NCBI GenBank assembly: GCA_021018815.1
Contig: JAITYX010000154.1
Coordinates: 248,001-312,000 of the forward strand
DNA from: Talinum fruticosum
Taxonomy: Eukaryota; Streptophyta; Magnoliopsida; Caryophyllales; Talinaceae
DNA length: 64,000 nt
Direction of reading: 5' to 3'
Below are positions 22,741-33,993 of the stretch, piece by piece. The translations under genes were made by a program, and so were the position numbers. Under the pieces are notes generated by a model, which saw only the letters and a list, made by a program, of their open reading frames with translations, did no database searches and was not told where the DNA came from. The stretch's first letter is position 1; each line of letters starts with the position of its first letter.

Positions 22741-22813
22741 AAGGAACCCTTTAATAAGTATCAAAGCCTTGGCTTTCAAGAGCATCTTGAAATCCAAAGA
22801 ACTAAAGATCGAG

Positions 22814-25018
22814 ATGGCTCAAAACAATGGAGAGTTCGAGGAAGGAAGTTTCCACTAGACCACCCAACTTAAAGAGATCAAACTTTGCATACTAGAAGTA
22901 GATGATGGAATGCTTCCTCCATGATCGTGATGAGGATGTCCGGGACATCATCGAGCATGGAAACTTTATTCCTACAAAGATAGAAGGAGCAAGAGTGAAC
23001 CCAAAAGAGAAGTCAAAGTACACTACTGCGAGAAAATGAAAAGTTCAGGAAGAACTTCAAAGCCATGAACACTCGATGTGCGTTATCAACTCGGAAGATT
23101 ACAATATAGTGTTAGCATGTGACACAGCCAAAGAGGTGTGGGAAACATTGGTCAACACCTATGATGGAACTAGCTAGGTGAAGCAAGCTAAAGTAAGTCA
23201 AATTCTTCATATGTATGAGACTGTTCAAGATGGAACCCGATGAGAACATCACTCATATGTACATTTAGTTCACTAAGATTGTCAATAATCTCAATCACCG
23301 GAATTGAAGTGTACTAAAGACAAGATAGAATCCCAAGGTGACAGCAATTGAAGAAGCTCAAGATCTTTCTAAGTTGAGACCAGATAAGCTTATTTGGAAG
23401 CTTCTCACTCATGAGCTGCACCTAGAAGACGAGGAAGCAGAGGTCAACACCAAAAGGAACACTTGGACTTAAGGCTTTCGATAGACGACGAAGTCTAAGC
23501 TGCACTGAGACTCAGAAAAAGATCCCATGGCACTCGTCGCCCGAGGCTTCAAAAAGATGATGAGGTGAAAACAGTGGTAAAAGAGGCCTAAGCGGGAGTT
23601 ATAAGTGAATGAAAAGAAAGGTAAATACTCATTCCCTTCAAATTTGTCTTTAACTAAGAACTCTGGATGTTTTGAGTGTGGCAACAAGGAGCACATAGTG
23701 AAGGATTGTTCAAAGAGAAAAAGAACAGAAAAAAGAAATAGGCTATGGTGGCTACATGAAGCAATGATGACTCCTGTGAAGATAATGTTTCGATGACTCA
23801 AAGTATCTAATAGAACTGACAGGACTCGGAAGTTGGATAAGAGTCGAGATAGTAATAGTTCGGATGCTATGGAGATATATCCTCGGGAGATAATTAACTA
23901 CTTCCTAAAGATTTCCAAACTTGATTTTGTTAGATATATATTTACTTTGGAAGAAAAGTCCAATTCGACTCTTCCGATTTCAAAGAACAACTTAAGTCTC
24001 TTACTACCGAAATTACTAGTTTGAAAGTATAGGAGGCCGAGTGCCCAAGACAATGAGGCCGAGTCCGAGTGCCTCGGAATATAAAATGACCAACTAAACA
24101 GAAGCTCAATGAGTCTCAAGAGTTGGCTTTAAAACTCACTCAAGGTGAGAAAAACCTGGATCTTTTACTTGGCTCTTATTGTCTCTAACTTTGAAAAGAA
24201 GGTTTCGGTTAGAAAACCGAAGAAGAATTTAATTCTTTTTCAAATCATTTCAAAACAGATTCCAGAACTATTAAGTTCAGGAAGGCTAGGCATGGTACCA
24301 TTCATTCACAGAGAAAAGGGACTGAGCCCGGACTAGTTTCCATGAGAAAAGACTTCTCAACCTATTTACAAAAGAAAATGTTTTAAGAGAGAAGAGACGC
24401 AAAATCAATTTTTGGAAGGAAGACTCATAATCGGACCAAACCCAAAACTATTCAAATCTGGGTTCCCAAAAGTACTCTTCCTCAAAGAAAGACCAAAGTA
24501 AGGAGAGAACTGGGTTTGTAAGAGGAAGTAAGAAGGGTTAGTTTGTTTACGTCTTACAGGTGACTCAAAAACGAAAGGGTCACTAGTACTTCGACAGTGG
24601 GTGCTTACACCATATGCTTGGAGACTGAAAACTCTTCTCCAAGTTAGGAGATATGAAGGGAGGAAAACTCACATTTCGATACAATAGAAAAGGCAAGATA
24701 GTTGGGATTGGCAAGATTGGTCAAGGAGACAACTTAGTTAGTCCAATCTACCTTGTCAAAGGGCTCAAGCATAATCTTGTAACCCTCTCTCGGCTATGTG
24801 ACAAAGTTTAAGAGCTAAGATTCACTCGGACCAACTGCTTTTATTTCTAATGTAATCACTAAAGAGACAAAGCTATCAGGTGCGAGGTCGAGTAACACCT
24901 ATACCATTCCTCTCTCGGATTCTACTCAAAACTTGTCATGTTTAAAAGCATCTTTGAATGATGATTCATGCACATGGTATTGTAGACTAGGTCATATTAG
25001 TATGTATACCATCTAAAA
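22814..25018 (+). pseudogene. Copia gag-protease, tandem copy 2
   Basis: The gag starts MAQNNGEFEEGSFH at 22814. Copy 2 keeps the best zinc knuckle of the array: CFECGNKEHIVKDC at about 23660-23710, spacing CX2CX4HX4C, which binds RNA in retroelement capsid proteins. The protease area at about 24590-24640 is present but out of frame, and GGKLTFRYNRKGKIVGIGKIG (split by shifts) follows. It ends at CATACCATCTAAAAGC, joined to the next unit through an LTR tail AGCAAACCTTCA. Frameshifts differ from copy 1. Confidence 0.78.
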
Positions 25019-25088
25019 GCAAACCTTCAATAAGTATCAAAGCGTCGGCTTTCAAGAGAATCTTGCAATCCAAAGATCTAAAGATCAT

Positions 25089-27323
25089 ATGGCTCAAAAC
25101 AATGGAGTGTTCGAGGAAGGAAGCTTCCACTAGACTACCCAAGTTAAAGAGATCAAACTTTGTACACTAGAAGTAGATGATGGAATGCTTCCTCCAGGAT
25201 CGTGATGAGGATGTCCGGAACATCATCGAGCATGGAAACTTCATTCCTACAAATATAGAAGGAGCAAGAGCGAACCCTAAAGAGAAGTCGAGTACACTAT
25301 CGAAGAAAATGAAAAGTTCAGGAATAACTTCAAAGCCATGAATACTCGATGTGCATTATCAACTCGGAAGATTAAAATAGAGTGTTAGCGAGTGACATAG
25401 GCAAAGAGGCGTGGGAAACATTGGTCAACACCTATGATAGAACAAGCTAGGTGAAGCAAGCAAAAGTAAGTCAAATTCTTCATATGTATGAGTCTGTTGA
25501 AAATGGAACCTGATGAGAACATCACTCATATGTACTTTCGGCTCACCGAGATTGTCAACAATCTCAAATCTCCATAATTGAATACCAAAGAGAAGATGGA
25601 TCCCAAGGTGACACCAATTAAAGAACCTCAAGATCATTCCAAGTTGAAACCAGATAAGCTTATTTGGAAGCTTCTCACTCATGAGCTGCACCTTGAAGAA
25701 GAGGATGCAGAGGTCAACACTAAAAGGAACACTGCACTTAAGGCTTTAGAAAATAAACGACGAAGTCTAAGCTGCTCGGACTCGGAAGAGGATCCCATGG
25801 CACTTGTTGCCCGAGGCTTCAAAAAGATGATGAAGTGCAAACGAGTGGTAAAAGAGGCCTAAGCGAGAGTTCTAAGTGAATGAAAAGAAAGGTAAATACT
25901 CTTTCCTTTCAAATTTGATTTTGACTAAGAACTCTGGATGTTTTGAGTATGGCAACAAGGAGTATATAGTGAAGGATTGTTCAAAGAGAAAAAAGAACAT
26001 AAAAGAGAAAAAGGCTATGGTGGCTACATGGAGCAATGATGACTCCTCCGAAGATGATGATTCCGATGACTCAAAGTGTCTAATGGAACCGACGGACTCG
26101 AAGTTGGATAAGAGTCGAGATAGTAATGGTTCGAGATGCTATGGAGATAGATCCTCAAGAGGTAATTAACTACTTCCTAAAGATTTCCAAACTTGATCTT
26201 GTTAGATATGTATTTACTTTGCAAGAAAAGTCCAATTCGACTCTTCGATTTCAAAGAACAACTTAACTCTCTTACTACTCGAAATTACTTGTTTTACAAA
26301 AAAGTTAGAAAACTTAAGACAAAATCCGAAAGTACTTGAGACCGAGTGCCCAAGACAATGAGACTGAGTCCGAGTGCCTTATAATATAAAATGAGCAACT
26401 AAACGAAGCTCAATGAGTCTCAAGAGTTGTCTTTAAAACTCACTCAAGGTGAGAAAAACCTGGATCTTTTACTTGGCTCTTATTGTGTCTAACTTTGAAA
26501 AGAAGGTCTCGGTTAGAATGCCGAACAAAAATTTAATTCTTTTTCAAATCATTTCAAAACAGATTCGGAACTATTAAGTTGAGGAAGGCTAGGCATGGTC
26601 CCATTCATTCATAGAGAAAAGAGACTCAGCTCGGACTAGTTTCCATGAGAAAAGCCTTCTCAACCTATTTACAAAAAAATGTTTTCGAGAGAAAAGAGAC
26701 ACAAACTCAATTTTCTTGAAGGAAGACTCGAGAATCGGACCAAACCCAAAATTATTCAAATCTTGGTTCTGAAAAGTTCTCTTCCTCAAAGAAAGACCAA
26801 AGGAAAGACGAGTTACTAGGTTTGTAAGACGAAGTAAGAAGGGTTAGTTTGTTTTCGTCTTGTAGGTGAGTTAAAAACAAAAGGGTCACTGGTACTTACA
26901 CAGTGGGTGCTCGCACCATATGCTTGGACACTCAAAACTCTTCTCCAAGTTAGGAGATTTGAAGAGAGGAAAACTCACATTTCGGTACAATACTAAAGGC
27001 AAGATAGTTGGGATTAGCAAGATTGGTCTAGGAGACAACTCGGTTAGTCCGATCTGCCTTGTCAAAGGGCTCAACTACAATCTTCTAAGCATCTCTCGGC
27101 TATGTGACAAAGGTTAAGAGCTAAGGTTCACTCAAACTAACCGCTTCATTTCTAATGCAATCACTAAAGAGACAAAGCTATCAAGTCCGAGGTCAGGTAA
27201 CACCTATACCATTCGTCTCTCAGATTCTAAGACAAAACTTATCATGTTTAAAAGCATATTTGAATGATGATTCATACACATGGTATCGTAGACTAGGTCA
27301 TATTAGTATGCATACCATCTAAA
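25089..27323 (+). pseudogene. Copia gag-protease, tandem copy 3
   Basis: The gag start ATG is at 25089 (preceded by ATCAT where copy 1 has ATCAG). Open stretches include KPDKLIWKLLTHELHLEEEDAEVNTKRN (25640-25720 area) and DSEEDPMALVARGFKKMM (25770-25830). The zinc knuckle has lost a cysteine and the histidine (CFEYGNKEYIVKDC, about 25930-25980). The protease-downstream piece at 26920-27117 is the cleanest in the array and ends LVKGLNYNLLSISRLCDKG, a motif that comes before the pre-integrase domain. No integrase follows. Confidence 0.78.
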
Positions 27324-27394
27324 AGGAAACCTTCAATAAGTATCAAAGCCGCGGCTTTCAATAGCATCTTGCAATCCAAAGATCTAAAGATCGG

Positions 27395-29629
27395 ATGGCT
27401 CAAAACAATGGAAAGTTCGAGGAAGGAAGCTTCCACTAGACCACCCAAGTTAAAGAGATGAAAATTTGCACACTAGAAGTAGATGATGGAATGCTTCCTC
27501 CAGGATCTGTGATGAGGATGTCCGGAACATCATCGAGCATGGAAACTTCATTCCTACAAAGATAGAAGGAGCAAGAGCAAACCCAAAAGAGAAGTCGAGT
27601 ACACTACTGAAGAAAATGAAAAGTTTAGGAAGAACTTCAAAGCCATGAACACTCGATGTGTGTTATCAACTCAGAAGATTACAATAGAGTGTTAGCGAGT
27701 GACACGACCAAAGAGGTGTGGGAAACATTGGTCAACACCTATGATGGAACTAGCGAGGTGAAGCAAGCTAAAGTAAGTCAAATTCTTCATATGTATGAGC
27801 TATTGAAAATGGAACTCGATGAGAACATCACTCGGATGTACATTCGGTTCACCGAGATTGTCAACAATCTCAAATCTCCGAATTGAAGTCTACCAAAGAG
27901 AAGATGGAGTCCCAAGGTGACACCAATTGAAGAACCTCAAGATCATTCGAAGTTGAAACCAGATAAGCTTATTTGGAAGCTTCTCACTCATGAGCTGCAC
28001 CTTAAAGAAGAGGAAGCAGAGGTCAACACCAAAAAGGAACACTGTAGTTAAGGCTTCGGAACATAGACGACGAAGTCTAAGCTGCTTAGACTCGAAGAGG
28101 ATCCCATGGCACTCGTTGCCCGAGGCTTCAAAACGATGATGAAGTTGAAACAGGGGTAAAAGAGGCTTAAGCAAGAGTTCTAAGTGAATGAAAAGAAAGG
28201 TAAATACTCATTCCCTTCAAATTTGTCTTTAACTAAGAACTCTAGATGTTTTCGAGTATGGCAGCAAGGAGCACATGTGAAGGATTATTCGAAGAAAAAA
28301 CGAACATAAAAGAGAAAAAGGCTATGGTGGCTACATGGAGCAATGATGACTCCTCCGAAGATGATGATTCCGATGACTCAAAGTGTCTAATGGAACCGAC
28401 GGACTCAAAAGTTGTATAAGAGTCGGATAGTAATGGTTCGGATGATATGGAGATAGATCCTCGGGAGGTAATTAACTACTTCCTAAAGATTTCCAAACTT
28501 GATCTTGTTAGATATATATTTACTTTTGAAAAAAAGTCCAATTCTAACTCTTCGATTTCAAAGAACAACTTAAGTCTCTTACTATTGAAATTACTTGTTT
28601 TGAAAAAAGTTAGAAAACCTAAGACAAAATCTAAAAGTACATGAGACCGAGTGCCCAAGACAATGAGACCGAGTCTAAGTGCCTCGAGAATATAAAATGA
28701 GCAACTAAACGAAGCTCAATGAGTCTCAAGAGTTGGCCTTAAAACTCACTCAAGGTGAGGAAAACCTGGATCTTTTACTTTGCTCTTATAGTGTCTAACT
28801 TTGAAAAGAAGGTCTCGGTTAGAATGCCGAACAAGAATTTAATTCTTTTTCAAGTCATTTCAAAACATATTCCAAAACTATTAAGTTTAGGAAGGCTAGG
28901 CATGGTCCCATTCATTCACGAGAGAAAAGAGATCGAGCCCAAACTAGTTTCCATGAGAAAAGCCTTCTCAACCTATTTACAAAAGAAAATGTTTTTAGAG
29001 AAAAGAGACACAAACTCAATTTTCTAAAAGGAAGACTAAGAATCGAGACCAAACCCAAAATTATTCAAATCTTGGTTCCGAAAAGTTTTCTTCCTTAGAG
29101 AAAGACAAAAGTAGAGACGAGTTACTAGGTTTATAAGAGGAAGTAAGAAGGGTTAGTTTGTTTCTGTCTTGCAGGTGAGTCAAAAACGAAAGGGTCACTG
29201 GTACTTACACGGTGGGTGCTCACGCCATATGCTTAGAGACTCTTAAATCTTCTCCGAGTTCGGAGATATGAAGAGAGGAAAACTCACATTTCGATACAAT
29301 AGCCAAGGCAAGATAGTTGGGATTAGCAAGAATTGTCAAGGAGATAACTCGGTTAGTCTAGTCTACCTTGTCAAAGGGCTCAAGTACAATCTTCTAAGCA
29401 TCTCTCGGCTATGTGACAAAGGTTAAGAGCTAAGATTCAGTTAGACTAACTGCTTCATTTCTAATGCAATCACTAAAGAGATAAAGCTATCAGTGTCCGA
29501 GATTAGGTAACACCTATACCATTCCTCTCTCGAGTCTAGTCAAAACTTGTCATGTTTAAAAGTATCTTTGAATGATGATTCATGGACATGGCATCGTAGA
29601 CTAGGTCATATTAGTATGCATACCATCAA
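27395..29629 (+). pseudogene. Copia gag-protease, tandem copy 4 (continuous with integrase)
   Basis: The gag starts at 27395. An uninterrupted capsid stretch at 27656-27886 reads VINSEDYNRVLASDTTKEVWETLV and ends FTEIVNNLKSPN, the conserved part of Copia gag (UBN2-like). The zinc knuckle at about 28245-28290 is damaged. The protease region at about 29195-29230 keeps the order of the other copies, and the pre-integrase segment at 29560-29630 (SLNDDSWTWHRRLGHISMHTIKK) reads on into integrase. It is therefore the only unit in its original context on the right side. Confidence 0.8.
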
Positions 29630-30340
29630 GAAACATGCATCTCATGATTAGTTAGGGGTTTACCTAACTGTTAATTTAAGAAAGATAAAATTTGTGAAAC
29701 ATGCACGAAAGGAAAGCAATTCGGATCATCTTTCAAACCACTCAAAATTGTGCCTACATTCAAAGTACTTGAACTGATTCATATCAATTTGTGTGGTGAA
29801 ATTCCTGTAAAAAATTTAGGAGGTAAATTATATGTGCTAGGTATTGTTGATGATTATTCACGATTTACCCGGGTATTTGTTCTAAATGACAAAAATGAAA
29901 CCTTCAAAGAGTTCACTAAGATCTGTAGGAAAATTCAAGTGGAGTTTGAGACTCACATCAAAAGAATTCGAACCGACCATGGAAGGGAGTTCGATTACTC
30001 GAATTTGCAAACTTCGAGTGACAAGAATTGGGTTTCTCACAACTTCTCAACACCATGAACTCCTTAACGAGAATGGAGTAGTGGAGAGAAAGAATAGAAC
30101 TCTTCAAGAAATAAGAAGGACAATGATGATTGAAAATGATCTACCTTACTATTTCTAGGCTGAGGTAGTCAACACAGACAAACTATATACTTAACGGATG
30201 CCTCATCGGACACATTCGAAGAAGATGCCCTATGAACTTTACAAGGGAAAGAAGCCCAACATCTTTACTTCAAACCATTTGGATGTAAAAGCTACGTGCA
30301 TAAGAATGGCAAAGAACATCAATGTATATTTACGGGTTAA
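29630..30340 (+). pseudogene. Copia integrase, N-terminal two thirds, cut by the Ogre element
   Basis: Integrase inserts the element DNA into the host genome. The HHCC region near 29640-29720 keeps CETCTKGKQ-like residues. The catalytic core reads LGIVDDYSRFTRVFVL (first Asp, about 29835-29880), IRTDHGREFD (second Asp, about 29965-29995) and, after one frameshift, GVVERKNRTLQE (catalytic Glu, about 30075-30110), so all three DDE residues survive. The reading then shows FGCKSYV.KNGK and ends at 30340. The next codons of the family (GYS..SKAYR) are found at 62136 onward, on the other side of the Ogre insertion. Confidence 0.82.
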
Positions 30341-32187
30341 TGTAGACACCTAAATCTTGTCGTCCTTTATCTCTTTATTTATGTTACTGTTTTGTTAGCC
30401 CGATGACGATAATCTAGAGTCTGGTTTATGGATTTGGCTTAGACTATGATTGATTTGTGCAATATAAGCCGAGTAAACCACAAAGAACCCCCAACACCAA
30501 ATAAATAGCCTTTTATCTTGGGTCGAGTCTATAAATCATCTTTTCTTTCGGACCATCTATAAACCGAGCCGAGCCTTTAAAGATTGTGGGGTCCCATGTT
30601 GTGTGCGGGGAAATTCCATGTTCAGAATACCACATTATACTTTTATCGAAATCGGACAAGGAGCTGAAGACCCGAAGACAACGTTAAATCGTTGCATTCC
30701 ATGATCGGGAGCATCAAAGTGATGCTTTTTAAGATTCACGAGACAGCCCACACAAGGCTAGAAGTTTTTACCCTCCAAATGACGTCGTGGCCGCCGCCCG
30801 CCTCTAGAAGCATGGTGGAACGCTGCGTTTTGGGCTTGGAGATTCCTTGGAAGCACAACTAAGGCACAAATCCCTAGGAATACTCGATTGGCCGACGCCC
30901 GCCTCCTTATTTTATTCGGTTCTATCCCTTAGGATTTGGCCCGGTTATATTTCATCTGTTTGGATGGCTGATAAGAGGCAAACCCTAGGTCATTTGTGAC
31001 CTGGGTCCTCTCTCGTAAATAGAGATGCGTGGCTCTTATTCCCATACGATTTCTGCCTTAACGTTACACTATTGAAAGACACTCCAAATACTCTCACCTA
31101 AACGTCACTCTGCTGAAATTTGTGTAAGATTTCATCTTTCACCGTTGAATCCATACAAAGATCTAAAGAATATTCGGTTGTTCCGATCTCTGGGCACTCA
31201 TTCAACTAATCATTACTATACCCTATGCACCATTCACAAAAGTAGCCCTTTTCTTTAGATTGTTACCATTGCATTAAGAGATCCGAGTGTGAACATCTAG
31301 ATCAGCAAGGTGCAACAACCCGAGGGCCATAATTCATCCTTTGAACGATTATATTTATTTATGTTTTTATTGTTTTCCGTATTGTGGTTTAAGAGATGTA
31401 ATCGCTTTAAATTCCTCCCCTATCGATGTAATTTTTCTATTTCTCACTTTTCTTTATAACTTTCTTTATTGTTTTCCTTGTTATGTTTTCGTTGCTTTAA
31501 TTTTAGTTAACATGTCGATGTATGTTTGTTTTCTCACATCCTTCTAATATACTACTCGAACTAGTAATGGCCGTCTTCGAACGGGCGAAATGGAAAGGAT
31601 TTCCCTCCGTTTTGTACCCTCGCCCCGAATCCGATTCACGGTTCAAAGATCAATGGAGTCATGTTAGCCTCTTTTAGTCTTTGATTTTGTATACTAAGAT
31701 TGAAAGAGTAAATTTTGTTTTTGTGAGTTTTTTCTTTCCTAAAACCGATCGGCGACTCCTTTATCTTATACCTTATTCTATTCAAAAATTGCATCTCGGT
31801 GTTTTACGGTTACGAGGAACAGTAAGAGGAGGTTCCGGATCTGCCCACCATGGTACGAGCCGAGGCTGAGCCCCGACCTACGGCCGGCGCCAGCCTTCAC
31901 GTAGCCCTAAAGTCTCATTGCAGGAGCAAAACCCTAATTTTACTTTATTCCTTAATTAGAAAATAAGATCCCGAGAATTCCGAAAATAATTCTAAAATAA
32001 AAGAATTAATAAAATCGCCATTCAAACTTTGACTAATTAATGAAATTTTGAAAATCCGAACAGAAGTTCCATTCCCGTATTCCAAAATCGACCTTCGAAA
32101 CAGACATCTTCAAAATCAATCCTTAAAAAAGAGAGACACGAAATGAGTGGGAAGCTCGGTGGGCCCTGATTAGTCGTGGTTCCTATA
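30341..32187 (+). repeat. 5' LTR of the Ogre-type element
   Basis: Starts TGTAGACACCTAAATCTTGT and ends CTATA (CA changed to TA) before the primer site. Compared with the 3' LTR it keeps about 145 bases (30880-31026) lost there, but lacks about 70 bases present at about 61745-61860. LTRs this different imply an old insertion. Confidence 0.83.
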
Positions 32188-32206
32188 GTCGTGACTCCAC
32201 TGGGGA
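32188..32206 (+). other. Putative primer-binding site of the Ogre-type element
   Basis: GTCGTGACTCCACTGGGGA abuts the LTR end. GACTCCACTGGGGA is a motif seen after the 5' LTR of this kind of Gypsy element. I cannot safely name the tRNA. Confidence 0.55.
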
Positions 32207-33648
32207 TAAACTTTTTATTAAGAGGGCGAAACTTGAATATTTGAGTAGTGTGTTTTAGTGATGTGCTTCCATTAGGCATCCCGCATTTTGCAACCTATGA
32301 AGTAGTTTAAATATTGGTTTGGACCTTAGGAAAACTTTATTGTACCCACTGTTTAACCCTTTCCGGAGAGAAGCTCATACTCGGTTCCTTTAGGCTGGCC
32401 CAATTAGGCTTGATTGCCCAAGGAAACGGTACCTCCTCCCTGTAGCACACACTCTTGGGCTAAACCCTTGGGTTCACCAAGAGGCACCGAAATTCTGGTT
32501 GGTATCCTTATCCATGCAACCCATGGGGACCAAATTCTCGAACTACCTATCACCATGTATCCAAACTCTTGAACTCTTGGGCAATTGAACTTTTAGACTT
32601 TTACGTGCCACTCGGACTTCATGTGCATGCTTGAATGAGTGTATGTGTTTTTAGATTTAATCTTCTGTTTGTGAGCCTTTAGAAATAGGTGAAGGTGAAA
32701 ATAAAATACTTTAAACTTTCTAAAGTCCGTCTGTTATGTGCCTTTAGCTAAAAGTTAAAATCTCCTTTTTTTCCTATTAGGATTGGTCCATTGTTTGCAC
32801 TTTTGTGTCGTTCCAAAACTATTCCCTTAGTAGCCTAAGTAGTTGTTTTATAAAAGGGTCTTACCGGAAGTTCCGTTTTCTTATTGTCTAGTCCTTTTAT
32901 TTATTTTTCATTTTCACAGTCCATTTGCATTAGCAAAATAAAATCATCTCATCTAAGGTGACTCCATTTGCATTAGCCAAATAAAATCATCTCATCTAAG
33001 GTGACTCCATTTACATTAGCCAAATAAAAATCATGTCATATAAGGTGAGTCCATGTACACTAGCCATCTCATATAAGGTGAGTCCATTTACATTAGCCAA
33101 ATAAAATCATCTCATATTAGGTGAGTTCATTTACATTAGCCAAACAAAAATCATCTCATATTAGGTGAGTCCATTTGCATTAGCCAAATAAAATCATCTC
33201 ATATAAGGTGAGCCCTTTTCATTTTGCATTTAGTCTAGAATTTATCTCAAATAAGGAAATGCATTATCATATAGGAAACATCATTTCGTAGGGATCATAT
33301 GCAATCAAGTCATTCATCATATCATCATTGCATCCTTTATGTGCATCCAAATAAAAAGCATCCTTAGTCCCTTCGAGTCTTGCGCTTGAGTCCCTTCCTC
33401 CTAAAAGTGATCTTTTCTCACATAGTCCTAAACCTCATTCTTGGGCTGCAGAATAGGGAAGTCTATGGCAACCGAGTATCGTCGAATATGAGCTCTAAAA
33501 GATTACAACGTCTTACCAACGAGCCCAGAGACATCACCATTTCTTTCTACTCCGCGGTCTACATCGGTGAGACGGACTTCGGTGCATACTACACCGTCGT
33601 AATCCAATCCTTGTTCTAAGACAAGTACTTAAAAAGTTTTCCCTTCTA
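32207..33648 (+). other. Leader of the Ogre-type element
   Basis: About 1.4 kb between primer site and gag. It holds a 43-bp minisatellite (32919-33213) and a 79-codon open stretch (33380-33619) that I do not recognise; it may be a remnant of the extra ORF1 some Ogre elements carry ahead of gag, but nothing in its residues proves that. Confidence 0.45.
32919..33213 (+). repeat. 43-44 bp minisatellite, about seven copies
   Basis: Copies start (CCATTTGCATTAGCC or variant) at about 32921, 32964, 33007, 33051, 33084, 33127 and 33171. The copy at 33051 has lost about 10 bases. The end of each unit reads CATCTCATATAAGGTGAGT. Confidence 0.88.
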
Positions 33649-33993
33649 ATGGATCCTATTCCCGGGCAATATCTTAGTCTTTGTACGGTTAATGAGAATA
33701 TAGCTAAGCTAGAAACCAGGTTGAGTGATGAAGAGGAAAAGATATTGTCTACATGAAGATATCTTAAGGAAATCATAAGGGCTATTGAGGCTAATAACAA
33801 TGATGAGGAAGCTAAACACTTAAGAAGGGTAGAGGTCGAAAAAGATGAACATGTAAAGAGGAAAATGGCTTTGGTTATACCACCTCCACTTATCCAGTCT
33901 CCTCCAAACAGTCCCAAACATGAATCCTCTAAGCTTGAATCTAAATCTAGGTCCGATTCCCATATAGATAAGATAGAATGAATGTTGAGGGAG
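33649..33993 (+). pseudogene. Ogre-type gag, first part
   Basis: The ATG at 33649 opens MDPIPGQYLSLCTVNENIAK, then a charged, probably helical region with KHLRRVEVEKDEHVKRKM and a proline/serine stretch (IPPPLIQSPPNSPKHESSK), interrupted by stops at 33757 and 33981. It ends in MLRE at 33993, where a foreign LTR begins. The reading resumes at 52553. This is the N-terminal part of the capsid protein that would package the element RNA. Confidence 0.7.

Larger units (their letters stand above)
20454..29629 (+). repeat. Fourfold tandem array of primer site + gag + protease + pre-integrase (2.3-kb unit)
   Basis: AATAAGTATCAAAGC recurs at 20453, 22753, 25029 and 27335, giving periods of 2300, 2276 and 2306 bases; the fourth unit ends near 29629, again about 2295. 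Each unit holds the primer site, gag start, zinc knuckle, protease DSG region and the CATACCATC pre-integrase motif. At each internal junction the pre-integrase motif is joined to the last bases of the LTR (AGCAAACCTTCA or variants) and a new primer site. Only unit 4 reads on into integrase. Each unit has its own frameshifts. Confidence 0.9.

Noticed and set aside
32919..33213. 43-bp direct repeats as a CRISPR array
   Set aside because: The whole unit repeats, with no unique spacers; it is a minisatellite in a retrotransposon leader.
33380..33619. 79-codon frame as Ogre ORF1
   Set aside because: The position would fit, but nothing in the residues identifies it; kept only as a remark in the leader.
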